Part shown: positions 26,246-35,729 of the stretch, one piece after another
How the letters are laid out: each line of letters starts with the position of its first letter
Position numbering within the stretch: position 1 is the first letter of the stretch
DNA from: G963663365 sp963663365
Lineage (GTDB): Bacteria > Hinthialibacterota > Hinthialibacteria > Hinthialibacterales > G963663365
NCBI GenBank assembly: GCA_963663365.2
Contig: CAXXIH010000001.1
Span: 1,054,001-1,118,000, forward strand
Length of the DNA: 64,000 bases
Direction of reading: 5' to 3'
Program-made: the position numbers and the translations under genes
The notes under the pieces: model-generated
Told to the model about the DNA's origin: nothing
The model's input: the letters and a program-made list of their open reading frames with translations, nothing else
Databases searched by the model: none

Positions 26246-27589
26246 TTAATTGCTCAGGGTTACGATTATGCGCCGGTAACGTGTGAGGGGAGGATCGCCC
26301 TTATCTGTCACTTCGCAGACGATATGGATGGTTTCGCCATTATTGACATCAGTGGGGACAACGAATGTCGCCTCAGGCCGGTTTGTATTTGAAATTATCA
26401 CGGCATTCTTATACGAACTTGCTTCGCAGTAGTGCCACCATTTGTAATCGATTCGGTCACCATCGGGATCTCCGGTTCTTTTGGCGCTGAGGGTTACGGT
26501 TTGGCCAGGCTTGGCCTTCAGGTTCGCGGCATGATTCAGCGTGACCAGCGGGGGATGGTTAGCATGTTTGTAATCTTTCACGCACCAATCGGCGCGGGCT
26601 GCCCAATCATTCTGGAATGCCACCGCCCAACGTAAGATACTATGCGGATTTGAGCCATTTTTATCGACGGATTTCCAGACATTGGCGTGAAAGGCAAAGC
26701 GTCCGCCCCAGCCGCCAAACGCGGGATGGAGATCGCTCTGAAGTCCATTGGGGATCGCATGCAAGAAGGCGGGGGTGTCGCCTTCGGAACGAAAGCGGCC
26801 GTTCTTGGCTTCATACCTACCGCAGAGCGGGCCATGGTCTTTGAGGATATTCGCCGTCATCCAATCGCGGTTAAAGTAACGTTGGATATTTTGAGGCTGG
26901 AGTTTTTGCCAAGAATAGGCAATCGCGCCGAACGAGGGGCCGCCGCTCCTTAGGATTTGAACTTTCGGCCACTCCGGACGGAGGTATTTTTTCAATGTGT
27001 TGTCTTGTTCGGTGATCAAATAGATTTTGGCTTTTTGAGAGACTTCAGCCACGCGGCCGGGGTGCTCATCTTTGATCGTCTTGAGCGCGCGGGCGATGGT
27101 ATTGGAGCCGCCCCAGGCTTGCAGCCAGACCGGCGAAGGATCCGGATCGAGAAGCACTTGAACAATGCGGTTCGAGCCCGGTGTCGGTTCGCGCATATCG
27201 CCTTCGAGAGCGATATTTCCCACGAATACTTGCGATTTTAGATACTCCGGGGAGGGGTAACCGGGATCGTGCAATTTTAGGTTGGGATAGACTTGAGCGT
27301 AGGCTTCCAGTTGGCGATCAAGCCATTCAACCGGTTCCCATTTTTTACCCGGCGTATTGCCATCTCCTTTCCAATGATGTTTTGAACTAGAATGAATCAA
27401 GCCACGGATCTCCCACTCATTGGCATAGAGCAGGAAACGTACCATCGAGCAACGGTCATCGACTTCACCATCGGTTGTAACAATAACGCGTAATTTTTTT
27501 CCGGATGGCATCTCTTGAGCATGAACCGAATGATTCATCGTGGGTGAAAAAAAGAGACTTGAAAAAAGAACTACAATTTTGAATTTCAT
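26246..27589 (-). CDS. Secreted DUF1593 / Sde182-like protein (nucleoside-hydrolase-like domain)
   Basis: 447 aa. ATG behind AAGGATG, Sec signal ending SVHAQE. The N-terminal domain (residues about 30-320) is DUF1593: RVIVTTDGEVDDRCSMVRFL resembles the Asp-rich calcium-binding start of nucleoside hydrolases, and WLQAWGGSNTIARAL and ILRSGGPSFGAIAY follow in family order. The C-terminal ~100 residues (HPPLVTLNHAANLKAKPGQT, GDPDGDRIDYKWWHY, IHIVCEVTDKGDPPLTRYRR) match the beta-sandwich tail of Sde182-like cellulose-binding proteins. Family members are described as secreted carbohydrate-associated proteins; the reaction, if any, is unknown. Divergent from the facilitator gene at 27820. Confidence 0.85.
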   Translation of the reverse strand: MKFKIVVLFSSLFFSPTMNHSVHAQEMPSGKKLRVIVTTDGEVDDRCSMVRFLLYANEWEIRGLIHSSSKHHWKGDGNTPGKKWEPVEWLDRQLEAYAQVYPNLKLHDPGYPSPEYLKSQVFVGNIALEGDMREPTPGSNRIVQVLLDPDPSPVWLQAWGGSNTIARALKTIKDEHPGRVAEVSQKAKIYLITEQDNTLKKYLRPEWPKVQILRSGGPSFGAIAYSWQKLQPQNIQRYFNRDWMTANILKDHGPLCGRYEAKNGRFRSEGDTPAFLHAIPNGLQSDLHPAFGGWGGRFAFHANVWKSVDKNGSNPHSILRWAVAFQNDWAARADWCVKDYKHANHPPLVTLNHAANLKAKPGQTVTLSAKRTGDPDGDRIDYKWWHYCEASSYKNAVIISNTNRPEATFVVPTDVNNGETIHIVCEVTDKGDPPLTRYRRIIVTLSN

Positions 27590-27819
27590 AAAAACATCCT
27601 TGGCAACTTACACATTTCGTAGGGTATCCGGCTCGTAGGGAGCCTCTTTTCAATATGTGCACTTGTATGAAGCGCATAACACAATATACACTAATGTGAT
27701 GCACAACGTAGCGCGACTTTGACCTGGGGGAAGCTGGACTTGCGAGGGTATTCTGAAACACTCATGGCCTTGAAGATCGACGGCGGCATCGATCTCAGCA
27801 GGCAGTGAGGTGAATTCTG

Positions 27820-28641
27820 GTGAATTCGACGCACGATTTTGTGGGAGAACTGATCGGAACATTTATTCTTGTTTTTTTCGGATGCGGTTCGGTCGCGGTA
27901 ACCATTCTTTTTTCGGCCCACACAGGGCTTCTGCAAATTGCATTGGTCTGGGGAATCGGTGTTGCTCTGGCGATCTATGCTACACGCCACCTTTCATGCG
28001 CGCATCTCAATCCTGCGGTCAGTATCGCGATGGCAGTTTGTAGAAGGATGCCGGCGAAGAAACTGCCGATTTATTTGGCGGGTCAACTGCTCGGGGCATT
28101 TGTTGCGGCGCTGTTTCTTTATTTTCTCTATAGCGATTCACTGGCCGCTTACGAAACCGCACATACTATCGTTCGCGGGACTCCAGAATCGGTGACGACG
28201 GCTATGATGTTCGGCGAGTTTTATCCCAACCCGGGAGCCGGATCGATGGCAGTGGTCTCGACAACGACGGCATTTTTTGCTGAAGCCATTGGAACCTTTG
28301 CCTTGGTCTTTTTAATTTTTTCTTTGACAGAAGGCTGCAATGTCGGACGTCCGGACGATTCCCTGGCACCGATTTTCATCGGCCTAACCGTAACGGTCAT
28401 TATTGCGGTTTTAGCACCCTTAACGCAGGCCGGGCTTAATCCGGCCAGGGATTTTGCACCTCGAATTTTTGCCATGCTGGCGGGGTGGGGGAAGGCCGCT
28501 TTTCCGAAGCCAGGGCATGGATTTTTTACGGTTTATATTGCCGGGCCGATTTTTGGAGGGCTTGCAGCATCGTTATTCTTTACACGTATTGTCGAGCCGC
28601 TAATGAGTGATAAGAGTAATGCGACCTGTGGCCAGGCCTGA
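27820..28641 (+). CDS. MIP-family glycerol facilitator / aquaporin
   Basis: 273 aa from a GTG at 27820, with GAGG 9 nt upstream. Six membrane helices plus the two half-helices with NPA boxes: HLNPAVSIA and LNPARDFAPR. Aspartate after the second NPAR is typical of glycerol facilitators (GlpF type) rather than strict water channels. Also typical are the opening FVGELIGTFILVFFGCGSVA and the repeat FFAEAIGTFALVFLIFSL. Would conduct glycerol or other small polyols across the inner membrane. No glycerol kinase is in the window, and the neighbours do not specify a pathway. Confidence 0.92.
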   Translation: MNSTHDFVGELIGTFILVFFGCGSVAVTILFSAHTGLLQIALVWGIGVALAIYATRHLSCAHLNPAVSIAMAVCRRMPAKKLPIYLAGQLLGAFVAALFLYFLYSDSLAAYETAHTIVRGTPESVTTAMMFGEFYPNPGAGSMAVVSTTTAFFAEAIGTFALVFLIFSLTEGCNVGRPDDSLAPIFIGLTVTVIIAVLAPLTQAGLNPARDFAPRIFAMLAGWGKAAFPKPGHGFFTVYIAGPIFGGLAASLFFTRIVEPLMSDKSNATCGQA

Positions 28642-28654
28642 CATGAAGCCTGTC

Positions 28655-28813
28655 GGCCCACGTCCGGGGAATCCCCGTTGTCCCGCCAGGGCGGGACTAA
28701 CGGCCCACGATTTCAAATAATATTTAATTGATTTTCCCGGTCAGCACCGTGCGAACCGAATTTGTAGGTCATTTGAATCACGAAAACACGAAAGGGGCAC
28801 GAAGGGCACGAAA
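28655..28813. repeat. Intergenic dispersed repeats, including CACGAA array copy 1
   Basis: Contains GGGG-AAT-CCCC and CCCGCC-AG-GGCGGG hairpins followed by ggcccacgatttc, shared with 25640-25715. Then, at 28772-28813, the block atttgaatcacgaaaacacg and the following aaaggggcacgaagggcacgaaa appear. The latter is four CACGAA units at 8-11 nt intervals and is nearly identical to 38115-38157. The rest of the 340-nt spacer before 28980 shows no gene. Confidence 0.75.
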
Positions 28814-28979
28814 TGATGTTTTATTCCATAATCGTTATCATTACGTGGGCATGGCATAGTTTTGTACACTCGGTTACCGTCATCTGACATTGCGTGTAAT
28901 ATTGACCTTGGGGAACCTGTATGCAAAATAGGCATCAACAACACCGGCTTAACCGGCATTTAATTGGGACAAAAAAATA

Positions 28980-30767
28980 ATGCAACAACATAAAATACTC
29001 ATTACAGCCCTATTCATTTCTTTATCAATCCTGTTTTGTCCGGGATTTGCAGGCGCGCAAGACACAGTTGAGGAGGTTATGGACAGTCTGCTTACGCGGC
29101 TGTATGAGAATCTTAGCCTTGATGAACTGTACGTATTGAACGACGAACAAGTTCAAGAAAGGCTCTTGCCGAATGAACACCGAATTTTGGCCACAAAGCA
29201 TTGGTGCTTTACTGTCAATGTCCCGGTTATTGTATCGGTTTTACGTCAGGTCGATCAGAAAGTCATTCCCTTTTGGCTGGAAGAATCCGGTTTTTTAAAA
29301 ACCGATCTACTCGTCAAGAATATGGAGAACTGGACCTATGAAGTCTGGCAGAAGAAATTCCCTGCGGGGCGTGTAGAACTGGGCATTAACGGCTTCGATA
29401 ATTTCCGTCCGCACTATTTGGTTTGTGTGGGAGCACAGGAGCCAAATGCAGAACTTCGGCTAACCGATTTTCACCCTAAAAATCAAACGGTCGTCACAAT
29501 GGAAAAGGGGGCGTTGACCTACCACGATTGGACGGAACTGGTTTTGACCGAAGTCCCGGAAGAACTGCAAGGGCAGAAGTTGTTGCCAACCATCCGTGGC
29601 CGGGCACGTGAGGCCTGTTTGGTTGGTTCGTTTCGCAAAACGCAATTCCCCTCATCTGATGCTCCCGATCCGGTGTTTTTAACATGGAGCGGCAATCCAC
29701 AAACAACACAAAATATCCAATGGCGGACATCATTGAATGTCGATGAGGGAGCCGTGCGTTACCGCGCTCAGGGATCAAATGCGGAATATAAGATTGTTCA
29801 AGCATCCCGTCTAAAAATGGAGGACCGTATGCTGGCGAATGACAGGTATTGCCATTGGTTCACGGCGGTTCTTAAAGACCTTAAAGCCGGAACGGTATAC
29901 GAATATGCAGCCGGAAGCCCAAGCCGAGATAATTGGAGCGAGACGGCTGAATTCAAAACCGCGCCCGCAACGCCGGAAGCATTCACTTTTTTCTATTGCA
30001 GCGACACCCACAACCGTAAAGAGTGGGGAAATTTATTGCAGACAGCCTTTAAGCGTAATCCCGAAGCAGCGTTCTGTGTTATTTCAGGCGATTTGGTGGG
30101 CACCGGTCTGCATCGTGACGATTGGGATGCTTTTTTAAATTATGGAGAGGCGATGTTTAGAACACGTCCGGTGATGCCCGCCATCGGTAATCATGACGCG
30201 CAGTTGGGGCTCGGCGCGGGCATGTATCTCGATATTTTCGGGCTTCCTGAAAACGGGCCGGCTGAAATACCTACGGAGAGCGCTTACACCATTCGTTACG
30301 GCAATGCGGAATTCTTTGTCCTCGATGTGATGAGCGAGACGGAACCGCAGGGGGTATGGCTCGGCGAACAGTTGGCCCGAAGCAATGCCGCGTGGAAGAT
30401 TGCAGTGCTTCACTTTCCGTTTTATACCAACGAGGAAGCCTATCCGGATTTAATCGAAGCATGGGGCAGCCAGTTCGATACGTATCATGTGGATTTGGTC
30501 TTTACCGGCCACATTCATACGTACCTACGCACGTATCCGATGAAGGCCGAGAAACGCGCCGCATCCGGCGAAGAAGGCACGATCTACATCACATCGGTAT
30601 CCATCCCCAGCCGTGCAAGAGGAAACCGAAACAAACCGGATTTTGTTGAAGTGTGGGCGGGAGGTGGCTCATTTTGCAATGTAATCAATATTAACGGTGA
30701 CCAGCTCAATTTTAAGGCGGTAACCATGGATGGTTCGGTGAAGGATGAGTTTACGTTGGAGAAATGA
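28980..30767 (+). CDS. Secreted purple-acid-phosphatase-like metallophosphoesterase
   Basis: 595 aa with a Sec signal (ILITALFISLSILFCPGF, cut after AGA/QD). Residues about 30-220 are unassigned. About 225-325 form the fibronectin-like N-domain of purple acid phosphatases (DPVFLTWSGNPQTTQNIQW). The catalytic metallophosphoesterase domain follows with the five metal-binding blocks in order: FYCSDTH, VISGDLV, AIGNHDAQ, VLHFPFY and FTGHIHTYLRTYP. The tyrosine of the classic purple chromophore position cannot be assigned by eye. Would hydrolyse phosphate esters outside the cytoplasm. The Shine-Dalgarno is weak. No neighbour obviously co-functions. Confidence 0.88.
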   Translation: MQQHKILITALFISLSILFCPGFAGAQDTVEEVMDSLLTRLYENLSLDELYVLNDEQVQERLLPNEHRILATKHWCFTVNVPVIVSVLRQVDQKVIPFWLEESGFLKTDLLVKNMENWTYEVWQKKFPAGRVELGINGFDNFRPHYLVCVGAQEPNAELRLTDFHPKNQTVVTMEKGALTYHDWTELVLTEVPEELQGQKLLPTIRGRAREACLVGSFRKTQFPSSDAPDPVFLTWSGNPQTTQNIQWRTSLNVDEGAVRYRAQGSNAEYKIVQASRLKMEDRMLANDRYCHWFTAVLKDLKAGTVYEYAAGSPSRDNWSETAEFKTAPATPEAFTFFYCSDTHNRKEWGNLLQTAFKRNPEAAFCVISGDLVGTGLHRDDWDAFLNYGEAMFRTRPVMPAIGNHDAQLGLGAGMYLDIFGLPENGPAEIPTESAYTIRYGNAEFFVLDVMSETEPQGVWLGEQLARSNAAWKIAVLHFPFYTNEEAYPDLIEAWGSQFDTYHVDLVFTGHIHTYLRTYPMKAEKRAASGEEGTIYITSVSIPSRARGNRNKPDFVEVWAGGGSFCNVININGDQLNFKAVTMDGSVKDEFTLEK

Positions 30768-30864
30768 AATTTCCCAAAGCCAATTCTCCATGGTCATGAG
30801 TTTGCCTAATGCCATCTTGCGGGATCAAGAAGGCGGAAGAAGTTGTTGAAATCGATATCTTCGA

Positions 30865-31935
30865 TCACTTGCCATACGCCTCGGCCTCTTTACCGACAGA
30901 TGATTCTACAAACTCGATCACGTCCCAGACCGTGATTGTGCCGTCCCATCCGCCGATAACCACTTTGCTGCCATCCGGTGACCATGCCCCAGCTGTGCTG
31001 TACCCGAATGTTGCGGGCATCACGACAATCGGCTGACCGGTGTCCGCATCCCAGATCGTACCCCAGTAGCTGATTGATGATTTCCCGAGTATGTATTTCC
31101 CATTTGGCGAGTAGTTGAATAACTCTGTCAATCCTTCAAGTGAATGCACCCAGGTTTGCGTTTCTAAATCGAGTATTTTATCTTCTGTCGCCCAATGTTT
31201 CTTATCGGGAGAGAAAGATGAGTCACCCCCTTCAACAATGAGCGCCGTTTGCCAATCGTCCAGATACGTCAGTTCTCCATAGCCCATTCCAACCCATACT
31301 CCAGGATAGTATTCATACATAAATCCGTAGCTTGCATAAAGGAAATTTCCGTCCGGCGATAAGTCTATTCCACCACAACTCCTTGGAGTCACTTCTTCAT
31401 AAATCTCTCCCAGTTTCACCATTGCTGACGGCCTGATATTTGTATTGAGAAGTTCGCTGGTTTCGGCATCCCATGTTTTGATGACGGCACTTGAATCGAT
31501 ATGCCCCTCAAGATAGACAGCCCCCGATGTATAAACGCGCCGGTTGTCTATGGAAAGTCTGGCACTGTGTAGTGAGTATGAATCAGAAAACGTACGAACG
31601 GGCGATTGGTAAGCAACACTCCAGAGAATTGCACTGTCGCTTTCGCCGATCAAAAGATATTGGCCGTCATTCGATATATCGTAAAGTATTGCGTTGTGAA
31701 TATTCTCCAAGAATTCACCCGATTGAAAATTCAAAGCTTTTATACTAACGCCGCCGCCACCGCTCCCATAAGTATAGAGTATCCCACCATCAGGAGAGAA
31801 TAGCATTTTTAATATTTTACCGTCGTAGGGTTGATATTCCCAAATTTTGTAATCCATAATTTCATATCCGTAGGCAGATATAAAAAAGTGAGGAACAAAA
31901 AACAAAGTGATAAAGATTCTCAATAAGTGATGCAT
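30865..31935 (-). CDS. Secreted WD40-type beta-propeller protein, tandem copy B
   Basis: The ATG at 31935 is chosen because AGGAGGG lies 4-5 nt before it; the frame itself extends to 31962. 356 aa. The signal peptide MHHLLRIFITLFFVPHFFIS ends near AYGYE. The body has irregular propeller blades: LFSPDGGILYTYGSG, AVIKTWDAETSELL, LSPDGNFLYASYG, GTIWDADTGQPIV and DGSKVVIGGWDGTITVWDV, about seven in all. There is no enzymatic motif, so it is likely a scaffold or binding protein in the periplasm. It is a tandem paralogue of the gene just upstream (31959-33077), which it follows by 23 nt, so they form one operon. Confidence 0.8.
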   Translation of the reverse strand: MHHLLRIFITLFFVPHFFISAYGYEIMDYKIWEYQPYDGKILKMLFSPDGGILYTYGSGGGGVSIKALNFQSGEFLENIHNAILYDISNDGQYLLIGESDSAILWSVAYQSPVRTFSDSYSLHSARLSIDNRRVYTSGAVYLEGHIDSSAVIKTWDAETSELLNTNIRPSAMVKLGEIYEEVTPRSCGGIDLSPDGNFLYASYGFMYEYYPGVWVGMGYGELTYLDDWQTALIVEGGDSSFSPDKKHWATEDKILDLETQTWVHSLEGLTELFNYSPNGKYILGKSSISYWGTIWDADTGQPIVVMPATFGYSTAGAWSPDGSKVVIGGWDGTITVWDVIEFVESSVGKEAEAYGK

Positions 31936-31958
31936 GGTACCCTCCTTCGGTACAAAAA

Positions 31959-33077
31959 TCACTGTTCCTCATATGCCTCGGACTCTTGGCCGATGGAGGA
32001 CTGGATGAGATTTAGCGGGTCCCAAATGGTAACAGTTCCATTATAATCACCAATTGCCACTTTGATGCCATCAGGCGACCATGTGCCAGCCGTGCTATAT
32101 CCCGTTCCCGACATAGGCACAATTGCAATGGCCTCGCCAGTGCTTGCATCCCAAATCACGCCACGTTTTTGTATTCCAGGTGTTTCTATCCCATCGCCGC
32201 TAAGAATATATTTCCCATTGGGTGAGTATCCATACAAATCTATATTTTCACCAAATGAGAGCACAACCATTTGCTGCTGCAAATCAAATATTCTTGTATT
32301 ATATCCACTCAGCGCCCAATGTTTTTTATCGGGTGAAAATGCAGAGTCACCACCTCCTTCAAGGATACGTAAAGTATGCCAATTATTTAAGTCAACCAAC
32401 TCAGCACATCCCATAACCACTTCAACTCCAGGAGAGTATTCATACCAATACCCGTATGAAAAATATGCGTACTCCTCATCAGGCGAAACATCAACACTTC
32501 CGCAGAAGCGCATAATTGCTTCTTCGTTATTAATAATTATGGGTTCTTTGATTTTCGTATCAAGAAGATCACCAGTGCGTCTATCCCATATTTTAATGAC
32601 AGCATTTGAGCCCTCTTGACCTTCGGGTAATACAGCCCCGCATGTATACACGTATTTCCCGTCCGCAGAAAACATCGCATTGTATAACAAATATGAGTGT
32701 GAGAACGTATTCAGAACAGACTTGGTGGGGATGTCTAAGAGGATTGCACCCTCCTCCAGGCTGGTATGAATTAATAGTTGTTGTGCATCAGCCGAATAGT
32801 CACAAAGAAAACCGGAATGGATCGTCTCTAAAAACTCCCCCGATTTTGCATCCCAGGATTTTATTGTTACCTCAGTATCCAAGGGTTCAGATGAAAGCCT
32901 ATTCGTGCCGCATGTATATAATATCTTGCCATTTGGAGAATAGAAAATTTTCGACACTTTATCGTTATAAGCTTTAAATTCCCGAACCTTGACCTTCAGC
33001 ACTTCATATCCGTAAGCAGATATAAAAAAGTGAGGAACAAAAAACAAAGTGATAACGATTCTCAATAAGCGTTGCAT
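31959..33077 (-). CDS. Secreted WD40-type beta-propeller protein, tandem copy A
   Basis: 372 aa. The ATG at 33077 follows GAAGGAGGGTATC. The signal peptide (MQRLLRIVITLFFVPHFFIS, then AYGYE) is almost identical to copy B, and the ribosome-binding sites match in DNA too. Blades: FYSPNGKILYTCGTN, AVIKIWDRRTGDLLD, VSPDEEYAYFSYGYWYEYSP, YSPNGKYILSGDG, GVIWDASTGEAIAIVP and DGIKVAIGDYNGTVTIWD. The C-termini of the pair are also alike (SSIGQESEAYEEQ and SSVGKEAEAYGK). The middle has diverged considerably, while the leader and terminal blades stayed similar. Function unknown; probably protein-protein contacts in the periplasm. Confidence 0.8.
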   Translation of the reverse strand: MQRLLRIVITLFFVPHFFISAYGYEVLKVKVREFKAYNDKVSKIFYSPNGKILYTCGTNRLSSEPLDTEVTIKSWDAKSGEFLETIHSGFLCDYSADAQQLLIHTSLEEGAILLDIPTKSVLNTFSHSYLLYNAMFSADGKYVYTCGAVLPEGQEGSNAVIKIWDRRTGDLLDTKIKEPIIINNEEAIMRFCGSVDVSPDEEYAYFSYGYWYEYSPGVEVVMGCAELVDLNNWHTLRILEGGGDSAFSPDKKHWALSGYNTRIFDLQQQMVVLSFGENIDLYGYSPNGKYILSGDGIETPGIQKRGVIWDASTGEAIAIVPMSGTGYSTAGTWSPDGIKVAIGDYNGTVTIWDPLNLIQSSIGQESEAYEEQ

Positions 33078-33294
33078 GATACCCTCCTTCGGTTGTCTTT
33101 TGCCGGTTTGATTCCGGTTTGGATTGCTACAAAGTCCACAATAGATATATCTTTTCTCTCAAAATTTGTCAACTAATTTTATGGCGTAGGGAATACCGCC
33201 TTAGTTGCGTTAAGGTTTTTAAGTAGGCAAGTTCTTAATCTTGAACCTGTTACGGAGAATTCGATAAAACAATTAAAAAAATATCAAAAAGTTC

Positions 33295-33326
33295 TTGACA
33301 AGGCGGGGGGGGGGGGGAGTTATAGT
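33295..33326 (+). promoter_or_regulatory. Promoter with a G13 tract in its spacer (candidate phase-variable promoter)
   Basis: A consensus -35 TTGACA (33295-33300) and a -10 TATAGT (33321-33326) are separated by 20 nt that include 13 consecutive G residues (33305-33317). An A-rich stretch precedes the -35. The 20-nt spacing is three above the optimum of 17, so loss of three G would give the ideal spacing. The next plus-strand gene starts at 33615. Confidence 0.6.
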
Positions 33327-33614
33327 ACTCCTTGTACATACAATCGTGTTTTGGAGACGGGTAACGCTGAACCGCCACTGACATCGTGTGAATCGCATCG
33401 AGTATTGTATTTTTTTCTCGCGGGACCTCCAAACGTTATGCGCCTTCAAGTAGTAAATGGGTAAAGGAGGTGGTTGTATTGAAGTAACTCATCTATTCAA
33501 CCGGGGTGATTAGAAAAATACGTTTGGATGTAGACAGGTGTAGTGCATATAGTGTGCATCATAGGGTAGTTTATGTCTCGCAATAGACGCTATGTGTATC
33601 GAAAGGGGATTATT
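33327..33614 (+). promoter_or_regulatory. Long untranslated leader with possible SD-sequestering hairpin
   Basis: Contains ACCTCC at 33425-33430 and the complementary GGAGGT at 33466-33471 inside a strong Shine-Dalgarno-like AAAGGAGGTGG. Between them lies an 8-codon frame (ATG 33438 to TAA 33464), and only tiny frames follow the SD. It could be a leader-peptide/attenuation arrangement or the remnant of a small gene. The actual gene start has its own AAAGGGG at about 33603. Confidence 0.35.
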
Positions 33615-35657
33615 ATGTTTATAAAACATATTGGTAAAGTAGACCGTTTTAATGCAGGAATTATCGAAACCGCTATCATCGTAATGTTTGCTCTTTTCAT
33701 AAGCCAGCCGAGCGCGCAAGCCAAAGCGAAGGCTACTCAAGTTTTCGAACTATTGAAAGATGCAGAGCAATTCGAGTGGACGGATTTATCGGGAAACAGT
33801 ATTCAAAAAGGGCAATTAAACTATGGTGTGACATTAAACGATGGTTTGAAGCGTGGAGGCAGGTTCGGCACACCGGTACATGATGAAGTCCCATATTTCG
33901 ATCCTAATATCAAAGAGCCGGTCATCGATATTGAAATAGCACCTGCAGAGGTGAAAGGCGCGAGAGGTGTCAAAGCTGTATGGGAGAACCGTTTGCCCAT
34001 CGCAAAAATGATCACGGCCGAGTTTTTTGCGGATGTACTTTTAAATAGCAAAAATGAAGAACCCAATGCCAAAATCCTGCTTCGTGTAGAAGTGTGGGAC
34101 AAGAGCGTGCCGGGCGGTTGGAGTACGGAGGCTGTTTTCGATCCCGCCGAACAGAAGATTGAGGGCCGGGGCGGCCTTTTGCCAATTCGTTCTGTTGCGG
34201 AAGAAAAATTCCGGACCTATTCGCTCATTGCGGACTTAAGTGAATGGAGCGGTGAATATGTGCGCTTATCGTTTGAAATCCAAGCTTCGCCGCTTGCAGA
34301 TGAGACAATTCGTGCTCGCTGGCTGAAAGCCAGATTGGTCTCGGCGAATTTTAGCGTCAAGTTGATAGATGATTCGGAACCGGTGATCAACACTCTTCAA
34401 TTGCAGAAGAATGAAACAAAGGATTGGGATGTGGAAACATCCGGTGGTGAGGATTATATTTTCGTCGAGAATGCCGCCAATTATCCCGATACGTCCCTCA
34501 CAATCGATGAATATGATAACCACACAATCGGTTACTACGCGGGAGATTCAGGAAGTGTCGGCAAATCGACCATGGTATTTGATCGTGGAACAGGATCCTT
34601 TTCATCCGGATGTTCTGTGGAAGATGTTACAAGTTCCACAGTACGTATCGTTAGCGGAACTTTTGCTGTTAATAGCGAGAGCGGAAATCAACTATGGGCT
34701 GCTTTACAGCCTGTTACCAGCGCTACAGATTATCAATTGGATAACCATTATTCCGGTGTGGCTGGTGTAATCGCGGGCCTTATTGATGGAACCACGGAAG
34801 TGCTGCATGGTGTGGTGCATGACGAAGATAAATACGACGAAGGTCCGGAGAAAGAGTTTCCAATATTTTGGCGAATTGGATATGTCAGGACTCGCAATAA
34901 TTATGACGACTATCGGGATGCCTATACCTTTTACCGTATGACACATGCTAACGGTGAATACTTACCTGCGGGTGAATGTCCGCAAGACGCCGGGTGGGGA
35001 CATGCTATTATTGCACCGGCGTATACAGAAGCAGATGCAAGGGCAGTAACCAATAAGCCTGCGACATGGCATATTGGAACATCCAATCCGGACATTGTTG
35101 CCGATGAATGGCGTTACTACTGTTTTCACACATATTGGGATATGATTGTCAACGCTTCTCAGGAATTAATAACTCCTGCATCATATGGTATTTCTATTGC
35201 ATCATGTTACAAGTCTGAACTCGATGTACCTGAGGAAGATTATAGATCCGCCAATAATCCTTGGGATATTTACAGCAAATATTACGACGAGTTTCGAATT
35301 GGGCCAACTGGTCTCCGGACGGGTTATGACGTAGAAGATTGGATCGTATTATTTGAGTATGTGGCGCCTGTTGTAAGCTGGAACGACGAGATCGATGAGT
35401 GGGTGATGTTTTGCGAACATTCCGGTACGATATATATGCTTGTTTCTGATGTTATTACATCTTGGGACGAAGAAAGCGTCATACCGATCAAGACGCCGGG
35501 GGGGAGTACTCTGAAGTATTACCACCAAAGTCTTGTGGGAACTTCAGATAAATTAACGCACTCATCAAATGAGCTTTATTATATGAAAATTACTAATGCA
35601 ACCCCTACATCAAATGATAATATGTACAGACATTCTCTGCTTATTGAAGAGCATTAA
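33615..35657 (+). CDS. Large secreted protein of unknown function
   Basis: The ATG at 33615 is preferred because AAAGGGG stands 6 nt before it; an in-frame ATG at 33573 adds 14 basic residues. 680 aa. Signal region IIETAIIVMFALFISQPSAQ, cut near AKA. Residues about 45-260 look like a jelly-roll binding domain (KMITAEFFADVLLN, SLIADLSEWSGEYVRLSFEI). The rest is beta-rich with many aromatic/acidic turns (STMVFDRGTGSFSSGC, FPIFWRIGYVRTRNNYDDY, ASCYKSELDVPEEDY) and may be a five-bladed propeller like GH43/GH32-type domains, but I cannot place catalytic residues. Family unrecognised. AT-rich relative to the enzyme genes. Its likely promoter contains a poly-G tract, which would make surface expression switchable. 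Confidence 0.65.
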   Translation: MFIKHIGKVDRFNAGIIETAIIVMFALFISQPSAQAKAKATQVFELLKDAEQFEWTDLSGNSIQKGQLNYGVTLNDGLKRGGRFGTPVHDEVPYFDPNIKEPVIDIEIAPAEVKGARGVKAVWENRLPIAKMITAEFFADVLLNSKNEEPNAKILLRVEVWDKSVPGGWSTEAVFDPAEQKIEGRGGLLPIRSVAEEKFRTYSLIADLSEWSGEYVRLSFEIQASPLADETIRARWLKARLVSANFSVKLIDDSEPVINTLQLQKNETKDWDVETSGGEDYIFVENAANYPDTSLTIDEYDNHTIGYYAGDSGSVGKSTMVFDRGTGSFSSGCSVEDVTSSTVRIVSGTFAVNSESGNQLWAALQPVTSATDYQLDNHYSGVAGVIAGLIDGTTEVLHGVVHDEDKYDEGPEKEFPIFWRIGYVRTRNNYDDYRDAYTFYRMTHANGEYLPAGECPQDAGWGHAIIAPAYTEADARAVTNKPATWHIGTSNPDIVADEWRYYCFHTYWDMIVNASQELITPASYGISIASCYKSELDVPEEDYRSANNPWDIYSKYYDEFRIGPTGLRTGYDVEDWIVLFEYVAPVVSWNDEIDEWVMFCEHSGTIYMLVSDVITSWDEESVIPIKTPGGSTLKYYHQSLVGTSDKLTHSSNELYYMKITNATPTSNDNMYRHSLLIEEH

Positions 35658-35729
35658 CTGCTGCTGTGATTTTATCATAAGATGGTTATGTGCAATCCCT
35701 CGGCAAATCCATCTGCCGGGGGATTTTTA

